DNA of 64,000 nucleotides from Sphingobacterium multivorum (GCF_039511225.1 NZ_CP154261.1:62001-126000); one strand, 5' to 3'; counted from the first letter of the stretch, positions 24,916 through 34,780 are shown. Program-made: numbers and translations. Notes: generated by a model not told the origin, from the sequence alone.

Positions 24916-27405
24916 ATGGACAAACACTTACTAGCTCTTGCTTCTACATTTTTAATCGGAGGTGCAGTATATGGTCAAACTTCGGGAATCGTCAAAGGTA
25001 AAGTCGTCGATACACAAAATAATCCTTTAAGTTCAGTAACCGTTTCAATCGGAGATAAAAAAGTACGTACCGATCATAGAGGTCATTTTAGACTGCATGG
25101 CATCGACCAAAATACGGTGATTAAATTCACCTACATGGGCTACCAAACAACCGTTATCGATTATGTTTTTAGCACAAAAAGCCCTGAAGTGATTATTGAT
25201 CCCATTACGCTAGTGAGCAATGAGCAGGCCATTGATGAGGTAGAAGTGTTTGGTGAACGTAACAAAAAGCCAAAAGGCTTGGAGATGATTACACGTATGC
25301 CATTAAAACCTTCGGATCAAATTCAGAGTATTTCTGTCATTTCCAATAAGGTAATTCAAGATCAGGGTATTCTTACTTTGACGGATGCTGTAAGAAATAT
25401 TCCCGGTGTAACCTTGTTTGGTTCTTATGGGGGTGTTAAAGAATCTTTATCAACCCGTGGGTTCAGAGGGGTACCTGTATTGAAGAATGGCGTGCGGATG
25501 GACTCTCAATTTCAGACGGCGTCTGGAGTTGTTGATATGCAAGGTGTGGAGTCTATTCAAATGATTAAAGGGTCTGCTGCCGTTACACAGGGGGTTATTA
25601 CCGATATTGGTAATGCTGGTGGGGTAATCAATGTGGTCACTAAAACCCCTAATTTCACGAATTCCGGTGAGGTGGGTGTCCGTGCAGGAAGCTGGGGACA
25701 ATTCCGCCCAACCTTTGATTTCCAAACGGTACTGGATAAAAAACAGACCGTTGCTTTTCGAATGGATGGAGCGTATGAACGTAGTGATAGCTACCGTAAA
25801 AGTGTATCCTCTAACCGTGTTTATTTAAATCCATCGTTAGCTTGGAAACCAACGGATAAGACGACAATTACTTTGGAGGGTGATTATTTTAATGATAATC
25901 GCACGCCGGTTAATTCCGCTGTCAATTTAAATCCTTCACAGGGGGTGAATGCGCTATATGTTATCCCGAACAATAAGTTTTTGGGCTTCAATTCCGATAA
26001 TAATAATACAGAGATGAAGAGCTTTATGGCGCAGATCAATCATGAACTGACTGATCGCTGGAGCATCCGAGCTTCTATTGCAACGTCATCTTATCAGGTT
26101 GATAACCAATCATCATCTTCCTCATTGATTAAAGATGATGCAAAACAATATAATACCTTCTCGCGCTCAATGAGCAAGAGCCTGCGCGATGACAAGAATA
26201 AAACGTTTCAGTTTGACTTGATCGGAAAAGATCTTTATACGGGTAAGGTAAAACATTTGGTTCAGGCAGGGGTGGACTATCGTATTGCTGATGCAACAAC
26301 AACTTCTTTTGCCGGAAAATTAAGTCCACTGGAGAAAAATGTTCTTTTGAAAAAAGCCGATCAAAATAGCAATGTAATTGATATTATTGATATCCATGGT
26401 GATTGGGTGAATGATCTTTCGGAAGTGGTATACGTCGATTCGTTGGGTAACCAGCGAAAAGGAAAGCAAATTGCCTATACAGCAGGAACTCCTGTACGGA
26501 GTTATTATTCTTCTATAGGATTTATGGGGCAAGACGTTATTGAATTTAACAAATACATTAAGGCTGTATTAGGTTTACGTTATTCCGAAATTACAACAAA
26601 AGATTTTACATCAAACGGTAATAAAAGGGAGTCGGCTTGGAATCCAATGGCGGGAGTGATTGTTACGCCATTTGAAAATTTCAATGTATTTGGATCTTAT
26701 ACAAACTCAACGAATTTAAGGAATGCGGCAAATCCTTTAACAGATGGTACAGCGGCAGGTGCTTCTAAAACCGAACAATTTGAGGGTGGAATTAAATCCG
26801 ATTGGCTGAATAATCGCTTACGTTTCAATTTAACCTATTTCCATATTTATACCTCAAACTTGACGAATGCGGAGTATACACCAGGCACGAATGTCGCCAC
26901 AGGATTATACTTTAAGGCCGGGGATTTGGTCCGCGATGGTATTGAGGCTGAGTTGAACGGTCGTGTATTGGAAAATTTGACAGTGATGTTGGGCTATGCT
27001 TATTTAGACGCGCGGTATAAAAATTCACCATCTTATATGGATGGATCCGCACCGATGAATGCGCCAAAACATACGGCAAATGCATGGATACAATATGTAT
27101 TTAATCAAGGAGCTCTTCGGAACCTGAGCTTAAGTGCCGGAGTTTATTATGTTGGAGACCGACCTGTGAATGAATATAGCTTAACCCCAAATGGACACGG
27201 CGAATATTATGGTACAGAACCTTTCAATATGCCTGCATATACCACATTAAATGCACAGGTGGGATACAAATGGCGCAAATTTGATGCGAAAGTTTTTGTA
27301 AATAATATCACCAATGAGATCGGATTGAATTCATACTTCCGCGGTGGTTTTATTAATCAGATTGATCCAAGAAATGCTGCTGTTGCATTGAGTTATAAGT
27401 TTTAA
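24916..27405 (+). CDS. TonB-dependent siderophore receptor
   Basis: The 829-aa outer-membrane receptor has a signal peptide (residues 1-20, ending VYG-Q), a carboxypeptidase-regulatory-like domain (about 25-110), a plug domain with DAVRNIPGVTLFGSYGG and STRGFRG near 155-180, and a barrel with the C-terminal motif NAAVALSYKF. Segments such as GGVINVVTKTP and NVFGSYTNS match the FhuA/FpvA-type siderophore receptor family. It imports a ferric siderophore or similar complex using TonB energy. No biosynthesis or ABC genes adjoin it. The two inverted operator-like boxes flanking its promoter point to iron repression. The ligand is unknown. Confidence 0.93.
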   Translation: MDKHLLALASTFLIGGAVYGQTSGIVKGKVVDTQNNPLSSVTVSIGDKKVRTDHRGHFRLHGIDQNTVIKFTYMGYQTTVIDYVFSTKSPEVIIDPITLVSNEQAIDEVEVFGERNKKPKGLEMITRMPLKPSDQIQSISVISNKVIQDQGILTLTDAVRNIPGVTLFGSYGGVKESLSTRGFRGVPVLKNGVRMDSQFQTASGVVDMQGVESIQMIKGSAAVTQGVITDIGNAGGVINVVTKTPNFTNSGEVGVRAGSWGQFRPTFDFQTVLDKKQTVAFRMDGAYERSDSYRKSVSSNRVYLNPSLAWKPTDKTTITLEGDYFNDNRTPVNSAVNLNPSQGVNALYVIPNNKFLGFNSDNNNTEMKSFMAQINHELTDRWSIRASIATSSYQVDNQSSSSSLIKDDAKQYNTFSRSMSKSLRDDKNKTFQFDLIGKDLYTGKVKHLVQAGVDYRIADATTTSFAGKLSPLEKNVLLKKADQNSNVIDIIDIHGDWVNDLSEVVYVDSLGNQRKGKQIAYTAGTPVRSYYSSIGFMGQDVIEFNKYIKAVLGLRYSEITTKDFTSNGNKRESAWNPMAGVIVTPFENFNVFGSYTNSTNLRNAANPLTDGTAAGASKTEQFEGGIKSDWLNNRLRFNLTYFHIYTSNLTNAEYTPGTNVATGLYFKAGDLVRDGIEAELNGRVLENLTVMLGYAYLDARYKNSPSYMDGSAPMNAPKHTANAWIQYVFNQGALRNLSLSAGVYYVGDRPVNEYSLTPNGHGEYYGTEPFNMPAYTTLNAQVGYKWRKFDAKVFVNNITNEIGLNSYFRGGFINQIDPRNAAVALSYKF

Positions 27406-27428
27406 AGATATAAGTCTATATAAACAGA

Positions 27429-27463
27429 AGGGCTGTCCAAAGAAGTTGGACAGCCCTATTTTT
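27429..27463 (+). terminator. Terminator of the siderophore receptor gene
   Basis: AGGGCTGTCCAA (27429-27440) pairs perfectly with TTGGACAGCCCT (27446-27457) and is followed by ATTTTT. The same core is found in the hairpins at 61529 and 63724. Confidence 0.85.
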
Positions 27464-27589
27464 ATGCTATTTTCCTTTATCAGTTTAAGTGTCTTTTCAT
27501 CTAGTGGACGCTGGAGCGACTGATGTTATTTTAAAGCAGCTTTTTTATTTTCAACGCCAATCGCGCTCACCAAGATGAATCCCGATGAA

Positions 27590-30106
27590 TTAATAGCTGA
27601 TCACATCACCTGATCGTCCTTTGGCATCAAATACTTTAAATAAGTATTTTTTTCCGTTCTGGAAAGGTATCGGACCGTTCACCAGTTTTGATTTTAATGT
27701 TGGGTTACTTCCGTTGTCGCTATAATAGACTTTGAAACCAGGATAATCGGTATTAATAAGGAGTTGGCTGCCCTCTTTCTTGATTCCAATTTTTGGAAGT
27801 CGATAGGTATAGCCCCCATTTGCCCTATCCAGTTTTTTCAATTCATCCTCACCTAATTTTTTGATAAAGGCGGTATACGATTTGCGATAAGTAGCTTCGT
27901 CGAAAGAATCCCCTTTTTCCCAGGCCTGTTCGGGTGCCCACGCGCGATCAGCAATCGCTATCAAACGTGGGAATATCATTTCCTCAAGACGTTGGTCAGT
28001 GGATACCTTTTCCGCCCATAAAGCACCTTTAATACCAAGAAGATTTTTCTTCCCTTCGGCTGTAAGCTGTTCTTTGTTGGTGTAAGCCTCTGGTTTAAGA
28101 TCTTTTCCAGTATCATCCTTCCGTAGGTTGATGAAGAAATTTTCAGGAGAGAACGAATAAGTTCTATTCAGATTAACCGTGCCTACCCAACTGTGTCCTG
28201 GATCTGCAAAGTCACGGTCCCAAGACATATCGAGGTAGTTGTTTGCAGCACTCGTATAAACAACTTTATAACCAGCATTTGCCAATCGATAAGCGAGGTC
28301 TTCCTGTCCTTGGCCAGGGAGATTGTTCCATACATTCAAATGGATGCCGGATTTTCCCAGATCGGCATTTACAACCATGCCTTTTCCTTTATTGCGCATA
28401 CCCATTTCTTCCCATCCCGACATCGTCAATCCTTTTTCTTGAACAAGGGTATTAATTTTGGCAATATACAGTGGCCATACATCGAGTACATTGGCGATAT
28501 TATTCTCCTTCATAAAGGCCGACACCTTTGGCGATTTCCCCCAAACACCACTTGGCGTTTCGTCGCCTCCCAGATCGATAATTTTCAACGGAACTCCAGC
28601 TTGATCATGTATTGCTTTGATTTCATCGATCACCTTGCTCAGAAAGTGATAGGTTGAAGGTAGGGCAGGGTTCATGACATTGTCATTCCAGTTTTGTGCA
28701 GAGTTGTAAACGGACTTGTCCTCAGCATCGTCCAGCAAGAATTCCTCTGCCTTCTGTTTATCGCCAAGTTTTGAATAATGCGCAAAACGCGCACGCATTG
28801 CTTTAATCGCTGCACGCGCATGACCAGGAGTTTCTACTTCGGGTATGACATCGATATGTCTTGCCTGTGCATATTTTAAAATTTCGATATAGTCAGAAAC
28901 ACTGTAGAATTGATGGGTTTTGGCGGTCGCTCCAGAACCATAAGCAGACTGTATCGCTTTTCCATCTTCAAAATTAGCCGAACGATTGGCTCCGATAGCC
29001 GTTAATTCAGGTAGAGAAGGAATTTCCAATCGCCAACCTTCGTCGTCAATGAAATGGAAATGGAACTTGTTCAACTTGTAAGAAGCCATGAGATCCAATA
29101 TTTTCAAAACCTCGGCTTTGCTATGGAAATTACGGGCAGCATCCAGCATAAATCCACGGTAGCCATAGCGTGGGCTATCTTCAATGTTACCGTATGGCAA
29201 AGCGATTGATTTTGTGGCTTTATTCCATTGACTGTGATTGATCAGCGATTTTAAAGATTGTATGGCATAAAATGCACCGGCTTTATCGGAAGCTTCTATT
29301 CGTATACCTTTCGCACCAATCGTCAAGTGATAGGATTCTGGCTTTAAGTTATTTGCTTTGACAATCTCGATGCCACCCTGAGGGCTAGATGAAGCCGTTA
29401 GCTTGATACCTGAATATGCTGAAAAAAAGTTTGTCAGAAAGGCCGATTCGCTCGCAAAATCCTTATCGACAAAAAGTTTTGTACCTGTCGGTAGATTGAA
29501 TTTCTCGTTAGTTTTTATGATGATATTACTTGGTAAGGGAATGATATGTTGTGCTGCTGTCCCCTCTACAAGCTTGTTTTGGTCGTATTTATAAGCAAAG
29601 TAATCTGTTTTTTCAGCGTCCGACTGGGGAGCGATTTTAACAGCAGAATAATCCGAAATATTTGTTGCAAGCCCAGTTTTATTATTTTTTAGGTATAGAC
29701 CAATTGGCCCATCCGTATAATTGACCAGTCCGGTTGTGATAAAATCGATGTGGACCGTATCTTGCGCATTTAATAAAAAGTTATTTTTCTTAAAGCTAAC
29801 CTGAAAGAGATCCCCGTTTCGGTGGTCTATCGCAAAACGTTTGTCGACCTTATCGGGATCAATAGAGCGAATAAAATTAAACCAAAGGCTCCAGTCGTTG
29901 AGTTGAACAGCATTTTTTCCCTTGTTTTTTAAAATTAGGGTAGAAACCGGATTTTTACGGATATTCTCTCCGTCTTTGACCTTCCAGGTGAGTTGCAGTT
30001 GATCTGCGATTGCACTCGATTTCTGAGCATAGGCTTCCTGACTTAATAAAGCCAAGCCTAGTCCGGCATAGAGTAGCGGTTTTTTGATTTTTTTTAAATT
30101 AGTCAT
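27590..30106 (-). CDS. Beta-N-acetylhexosaminidase, GH20, multi-domain
   Basis: This 838-aa exported enzyme (signal peptide at residues 1-27, ending EAYAQ) removes terminal GlcNAc or GalNAc from glycans or chitin fragments. Residues about 30-165 resemble the chitobiase N-terminal carbohydrate-binding domain, about 180-300 the GH20b domain, and about 310-720 the GH20 TIM barrel. The catalytic Asp-Glu pair is in DLGGDETPSGVW near residue 515. The C-terminal 70 residues form the chitobiase-type beta domain. In context with nagB it supports GlcNAc release and use. It is transcribed alone and converges on the siderophore receptor gene, with terminators between. Confidence 0.95.
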   Translation of the reverse strand: MTNLKKIKKPLLYAGLGLALLSQEAYAQKSSAIADQLQLTWKVKDGENIRKNPVSTLILKNKGKNAVQLNDWSLWFNFIRSIDPDKVDKRFAIDHRNGDLFQVSFKKNNFLLNAQDTVHIDFITTGLVNYTDGPIGLYLKNNKTGLATNISDYSAVKIAPQSDAEKTDYFAYKYDQNKLVEGTAAQHIIPLPSNIIIKTNEKFNLPTGTKLFVDKDFASESAFLTNFFSAYSGIKLTASSSPQGGIEIVKANNLKPESYHLTIGAKGIRIEASDKAGAFYAIQSLKSLINHSQWNKATKSIALPYGNIEDSPRYGYRGFMLDAARNFHSKAEVLKILDLMASYKLNKFHFHFIDDEGWRLEIPSLPELTAIGANRSANFEDGKAIQSAYGSGATAKTHQFYSVSDYIEILKYAQARHIDVIPEVETPGHARAAIKAMRARFAHYSKLGDKQKAEEFLLDDAEDKSVYNSAQNWNDNVMNPALPSTYHFLSKVIDEIKAIHDQAGVPLKIIDLGGDETPSGVWGKSPKVSAFMKENNIANVLDVWPLYIAKINTLVQEKGLTMSGWEEMGMRNKGKGMVVNADLGKSGIHLNVWNNLPGQGQEDLAYRLANAGYKVVYTSAANNYLDMSWDRDFADPGHSWVGTVNLNRTYSFSPENFFINLRKDDTGKDLKPEAYTNKEQLTAEGKKNLLGIKGALWAEKVSTDQRLEEMIFPRLIAIADRAWAPEQAWEKGDSFDEATYRKSYTAFIKKLGEDELKKLDRANGGYTYRLPKIGIKKEGSQLLINTDYPGFKVYYSDNGSNPTLKSKLVNGPIPFQNGKKYLFKVFDAKGRSGDVISY

Positions 30107-30198
30107 GTTGGTTACTTTTTCAATGACTTTAAATATAGCTATTCTAGAGGGTTTTATGATCTATTTCAAAAAAAATGAATAAAAAAAAGATAAAAATT

Positions 30199-30228
30199 TT
30201 GACACATTTATAAATATTTCTATATTTG
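30199..30228 (+). promoter_or_regulatory. Promoter of tRNA-Glu
   Basis: TTG at 30199-30201 and TATATTTG at 30221-30228 match the Bacteroidota -33 and -7 elements at normal spacing; the tRNA starts 19 bases later. Confidence 0.75.
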
Positions 30229-30246
30229 CACACCGAAACAGAAAAC

Positions 30247-30318
30247 GGCCCGTTCGTCTAGGGGTTAGGACGCAAGATTTTCATTCTTGAAACAGGGGTT
30301 CGATTCCCCTACGGGCTA
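30247..30318 (+). tRNA. tRNA-Glu (anticodon UUC)
   Basis: A 72-nt cloverleaf can be drawn: acceptor GGCCCGT/ACGGGCT with discriminator A, anticodon stem CAAGA/TCTTG with loop TTTTCAT giving anticodon TTC, and the T-arm with GGTTCGATTCC. Two further bases (CA) follow, so CCA is not fully encoded. Its 3' end is the integration target of the island that follows, and the inserted copy restores a complete tRNA sequence. Confidence 0.97.
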
Positions 30319-30320
30319 CA
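30296..30320 (+). repeat. Attachment site attL (25-bp direct repeat in tRNA-Glu)
   Basis: This segment, GGGTTCGATTCCCCTACGGG followed by CTACA, recurs exactly at 44490-44514. The pair marks the ends of the integrated element. Confidence 0.92.
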
Positions 30321-30341
30321 CATCTAAAAGTCAAAACATAC

Positions 30342-30380
30342 AAAAGCCTGCAAATGTTTAATTTGCAGGCTTTTTGTTTT
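30342..30380 (+). terminator. Island-borne terminator downstream of tRNA-Glu
   Basis: A 14-bp stem (30342-30355 with 30361-30374, core GCCTGCAAAT) with a five-base loop is followed by a T-run. It replaces the original tRNA terminator that now lies beyond attR at 44534. Confidence 0.85.
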
Positions 30381-30418
30381 TCAGTAACTACAAAACTTCT
30401 AAAAATTCCCAATAAAAA

Positions 30419-30463
30419 AGTGAGTCATTCAGTGAGTCATTTCATCTAGTACACTTACTCACT
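30419..30463. repeat. Arm-type-like repeats inside attL
   Basis: AGTGAGTCATTC (30419-30430) is followed directly by AGTGAGTCATTT (30431-30442), and an inverted CTTACTCACT lies at 30454-30463. A related pair occurs inside attR. They are probably integrase or excisionase arm sites. Confidence 0.55.
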
Positions 30464-30562
30464 GGTAACGGCTTAATTAATTGAAAATCAGTGTATTCAA
30501 AAGTTAAACCTTGATCCGTTTTAGTTGCAATGCTACATTTGTTTCACTTAAATGATGTTGTC

Positions 30563-31872
30563 ATGAGTACAAATTATTCCTTGCTCTTCTACTTGAAGAA
30601 ACCAAAAAATTATGTTAGTGGCCCCAAGCCAATCTACATGCGGATTACAGTCGACGGCCTACCAAAGGAGACTTCGGTTGGACGTGAATGTGAGCCATCA
30701 AAATGGAATTCCAAAGCCAATCGGGTAAAAGGTACCACCGAAACTGTCAAAACCCTGAACAGTTACCTTGATACACTTGTAAGTAAAGTAAGTACTATCC
30801 ATACGGCTATGATAGCGGCAGGAGAAGAAATTACGGCAGAATCCATCAAACTTAGGTGTCAGGGAAAAGATATCAAACGAAAGCAACTCCTTGATGTATT
30901 TAGGGAACATAATATGCAGATGGAAGCATTGTTGGGAATTGGATTCAAACCCAATACGCTCCAAGGTTATGAGACCTCTTTATTACATATTTGTGGATAT
31001 CTTGAAAAAGAATACAGGTCGCTGGATATTGATACAAGAAAGATCGGCCATGCATTTGTCAGCGGGTATGAATTCTTTCTGCGAGCTATGATGGGATGTT
31101 CAGCAGTATCGGCAGCGAAATACATGAAGCACCTGCGCAAGATCATCAAGATCTGTATTGCGCACAGATGGATAACGGAGGATCCAATTGCATTCTACAA
31201 GATCAAGGCGAAAGCTAAAGAGAAGAGTTTCTGAAAATGCTGAACTGCGGAGAATAGTAAAAGTTGTTCAAGATACCAAGGTCTGCCCATGTGCGTGATA
31301 TCTTCGTATTTTTGCTGTTACACAGGATTGTCCTATGCAGATGTGAAGAAACAAAAATGGGCCGATATTGCAGGGGCGTGAACGGAAAGCTCTGGATCTT
31401 CTCAAGCAGAGAGAAAACTGAAACTTCGTCAAATATTCCACTATTGTCCAAGCCACATGAAATTATTGAACGGTATCGTGACTAGCCAGCATGTGTGTCA
31501 AAGGATATGGTGCTTCCTGCGCTGAGTAATCAGAAAATGAACAGTTATCTTAAGGAAATAGCTGACTTGTGTGAGATTGCCCAAGAACTGACCTTCCACA
31601 AATCACGCCATACTTTCGCTACCTCCGTCACACTTGCCAATAGTGTTCCGATAGAAACAGTCTCCAAAAGCTCGGCCATACTTAATATCAGAACCACACA
31701 GCATTCAGCGAAATTATTGGACAATAGGGTCGCCGTAGATATGGACAGGTTAGAAAGAAAAATTGGGAATAAACGGGTGCCTGCAAATCAAGCTAAAATC
31801 GCTGAGTTATGTACTCCACAGGCATTTACTTCTATAATGGTATGTCATAGAGGAAGAAACACAGTACCATAA
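30563..31872 (+). pseudogene. Tyrosine-type site-specific integrase, disrupted
   Basis: The first part (30563-31234, 223 codons) starts MSTNYSLLFYLKKPKNY and contains the Arm-DNA-binding and SAM-like core-binding domains of Bacteroidota integrases. It ends early at a stop. The catalytic domain continues in other frames: VNGKLWIFSSREKTET and IPLLSKPHEIIERYRD near 31380-31485, then SNQKMNSYLKEIADLC, FHKSRHTFAT and IRTTQHSAKLLD in the frame 31495-31872. The HxxR motif survives (HKSR), but the catalytic tyrosine expected in TTQHYAK is serine (TCA codon) and the preceding GH motif is lost. Several frameshifts are needed to join the parts. An upstream ATG at 30530 is not needed. Its position beside attL identifies it as the island's own integrase, now dead. 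Confidence 0.88.
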
Positions 31873-32001
31873 AAAAAGTCCTAAAAAAGAGCCAATTTGC
31901 CATAATCAAGAGCTAATAACGATCTTTTTCGAACTTTGAGATTGGAGACAGAAATAATTTTATTTATCTTAAATTATCAATTCGAATATAATTTACGATA
32001 T

Positions 32002-32427
32002 ATGAAATATAATCAGTTTGTTTCTAATCAAGGATGGATAAAGTTTAGTTATCCTATTAATTTGATTTATGTCGAAGAGGAAGAGGGGACGTATCTTTTC
32101 TATACTGAACAAACAGGAAGCTTTAGAATCACGCCATTAGAAATAGAATCTAATAGTTTTAATAGCGAAGAGTATTTGGTAGACCTATGCGAAGAGAATG
32201 GTGGAAGTGTCTTGAGAAATGATGTTGGGCACAAATATCTCTATTATATCTCCTCATCGGAAAATAATGGTGATGCTTTAACAATTTTTAATTGGATTTT
32301 CGCGGATTACAATAAAATAATCTATTGTAGTTATACTATTGATACTGTTAGCATTGCTTCACCGGAGATCGTTGAAGAGCTGAAAGAAATTAATCGTATA
32401 ATAGCAACCTTAAAAATAGAGAAATAG
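32002..32427 (+). CDS. Small DUF3805-like protein, function unknown
   Basis: From the ATG at 32002 the product has 141 aa and begins MKYNQFVSNQGWIKFSYP. An upstream in-frame ATG at 31936 would add 22 residues and is less likely. The sequence is acidic, beta-rich, soluble, without signal peptide, with GWIKFSYPINLIYVEEEEG as the best recognisable segment; it reminds me of DUF3805, a small Bacteroidota family. I could not confirm this. Its place on the island upstream of an RHS operon allows the idea of an orphan immunity or stress protein, but no sequence motif supports it. The reading frame is intact although its neighbours on both sides are decayed. Confidence 0.6.
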   Translation: MKYNQFVSNQGWIKFSYPINLIYVEEEEGTYLFYTEQTGSFRITPLEIESNSFNSEEYLVDLCEENGGSVLRNDVGHKYLYYISSSENNGDALTIFNWIFADYNKIIYCSYTIDTVSIASPEIVEELKEINRIIATLKIEK

Positions 32428-32829
32428 CAAAATGTGTATAAACAAAACCTATATCTTAATCTTACGTGAGAAATGTCTATGAAATAGAGCAGTAACTGTT
32501 GATTGATAAATGAGACTATTTTCGAGGCCATTAAATATAGGTCTTGGTACACATTCTAGGACTGCCTGTTCGAAAATTTTAAGAAAAATAGATTTTTTCT
32601 GTCGGATCCTCCAGTCATATTTTGACGAAGAGATTGAGACGTAATAAATGTCAATTAATAATTATGTACTGGGAGTATAACTCAAAACGTGTCATAGGAT
32701 TAAACTTTAAAAAGCACATTCTAATTTGAGCCTTTTCTAAAATCTAAAATAAAGTTGGGATATGATCAAGCCCCAGTTATGTATTGGCATCGTCTTTTTT
32801 TGCGATATACTTTATGATTAGATACATCA
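32428..32829. other. Gene-free island segment
   Basis: I see no gene, RNA or repeat here. The DNA is AT-rich and degenerate and leads into the transposase relic. Confidence 0.5.
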
Positions 32830-33945
32830 TTTTATTAGCGTCTGATCGGAGATGAAAGCTCCGTTGGACTTAATGATTTTTTATATCTGACCGAGCATTC
32901 TTTCGATCGGATTGGTGGTGTATATTTCCTTGCGAACTTGATCCTCGTACTCGAAATAAGTAGAGAGATTACAATTAGTCCAGTTATCCCCCCAGGATTT
33001 GACAGAAGGGAGTCTTTCTTACCCCATTTTCCTTCGAATGACAGCAGGTTCACATATCTCATTTATTCGTTCACTGCTTATAGGCTAGCTTTAGGCTCTC
33101 TATTACTAGCATGTTATAATTTTCGCTTGTATAATGCACACTTGTTCTGATCTGGTGAACAATACATAGCTGGATCTTTGTTTTTGGAAAAATAACTTCT
33201 ATAGCCTCGGGATACTCTTTTTGATCATTTATACAAGTAACAAGGATGTCTTCAACACCACGCTGTTTAAGGTCGGTAAGCACCGAAAGCCAGAAGTTTG
33301 GGCCTCTCGTTTTCTGGACGATAAAGGCCGATCGGATCTATCTATCGTCCATACCGACTCCCAATATGTTATAGATAGCCCTTGATTCACCAGTTCCAGT
33401 CCAGAAATACAAAGGGATTAACAGCTTTCAGGGGCCTACTACTCCATTCATTTACTGCTGGGAGAACACTTTCGGTAATACGAGATTTTTCAGTAGTAGA
33501 GATCTTCATACCATAAATTTCGCGGATAAACTCACTTAATGCAGGTGTACTCAATCCTTTGGCATATATGTTCAGCACGTGTCTCTCAAGCTGTTCAGTG
33601 ACGATTAATAATCTTTTAGGTACTACTTTAGGTTCTAAAGTTCTCGATCTATCCTAGCCTGCCTCCAGCTCACAAGTTCTGGTATTGGAACCTCGGACTC
33701 TCTTTTTTTTGCCCTGTTATTTCGCCGGTTGTTATTGCCCGGAGCTTTCTCATCGTTAAAGTGGTATTCCAGTTCTCCATCCAGCAGATGCTTCATTAAC
33801 GGCGTTAGAACGCCATTATTGGAGACAAATTTTTACTTTCGTAAAGACCTTATATGGCTTCAGCCTTGAAGCGTTTAAAACGACGAAGCCCGCTTGAATT
33901 CCTTAAAAGTAAACACTAACGAAAAATCGAGTCTTTTTCTTTCAT
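32830..33945 (-). pseudogene. IS256-family transposase relic
   Basis: Read on the minus strand, pieces of an IS256 (mutator) transposase appear in order but in several frames: NGVLTPLMKHLLDGELEYHF and KKRESEVPIPELVSW around 33840-33650, then LNIYAKGLSTPALSEFIREI and PLKAVNPFVFLDW at 33578-33387, then AIYNILGVGMDDR and LTDLKQRGVEDILVTCIN at about 33380-33230 and LCIVHQIRTSVHYTSEN near 33150, and finally KWGKK and YTTNPIERMLGQI near 33020-32890. At least four frameshifts or stops interrupt it. The DDE residues are not all in frame, so it is inactive. I could not define terminal inverted repeats. It is probably an old insertion into the island. Confidence 0.85.
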
Positions 33946-34232
33946 AATTGTGTTATTTAAATAATTGAAAATAAATAATCTTATTGAATATTCCATTGAT
34001 ACAATTTACATTACAGACTCCATTTACAGATATTTCTATTAATTATAGTCTCCGAATACTTTTTCTTAAGTTTTTCAAGGAGCGTACATGGAAGGACTTA
34101 CCCATCTATAAATCAAAACAAGGATTTCGGTTAAGTTTCTAATAACTGGAATCCCTATTAGAATAAGTTACATAATGATTTAGGTTGATGCCGATGTTTC
34201 AACAGATATCTCCATTTTTGGAGATTACGTAA

Positions 34233-34778
34233 TCATAATGTTATCTTATTTTGTTCTAAAAAATCTTTATCAATCAATAGTTCTAAGCCTATATAATGTT
34301 TTTTTGTACCGATTTTTATTCTTTTACTCCTTTTCCTAATATAATCTACAATAAACTTATAATATACGATCAGTTCTTCCGTTGCTTTAAACTCTTCATA
34401 GCTATCTACATGAATAAATTTGCTGTATATATCTATTTCGGAACTCTTATGTTTAACGGCTGCATCGTCGGAAAATCCACGATAAAAGAATAAATCTATA
34501 TAGGGACCTCCTTTACGTTGAATTATAAAGTACTTATTGCCTTCTTTTATATATTCATTTTCTGCTACTTTTAACCTTTCAAATTGGAATGAATCACTAA
34601 CTAAAAAAAAATGAATTGTTTGATATCTTAAAATTGAATCAAATTCTTCATATTTTTCTATATATTGATAATTTGAATCCCCAAATAGCAAATCAGGAAT
34701 TAATTTACCTTGAATTGAAATGAGAAATTCAAATAATTTTTGAATTTCATGGTTATTGAAATAAAATTTTAAATTCAT
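34233..34778 (-). CDS. Candidate immunity protein adjacent to RHS toxin tip
   Basis: This 181-aa protein begins two bases after the RHS stop on the same strand and is the last gene of that operon. It has no signal peptide or membrane helix, so it should be cytoplasmic. Charged and hydrophobic residues alternate; the best-defined segments are GGPYIDLFFYRGFSD and YKFIVDYIRKRSKRIKIG. I recognise no family. The only ground for calling it an immunity protein is position: polymorphic toxins almost always have the immunity gene directly after the toxin tip. The DNA is markedly AT-rich, in line with other immunity genes on mobile elements. Alternatives are an unrelated small island gene. Confidence 0.6.
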   Translation of the reverse strand: MNLKFYFNNHEIQKLFEFLISIQGKLIPDLLFGDSNYQYIEKYEEFDSILRYQTIHFFLVSDSFQFERLKVAENEYIKEGNKYFIIQRKGGPYIDLFFYRGFSDDAAVKHKSSEIDIYSKFIHVDSYEEFKATEELIVYYKFIVDYIRKRSKRIKIGTKKHYIGLELLIDKDFLEQNKITL

Positions 34779-34780
34779 AT

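Noticed and set aside
28193..28657. 154-codon plus-strand frame opposite the GH20 gene
   Set aside because: Antisense to the catalytic domain of a well-supported hexosaminidase.
30530..30562. Upstream ATG for the integrase
   Set aside because: Related integrases begin near MSTNYSLLFYLKK; the extra eleven residues look untranslated.
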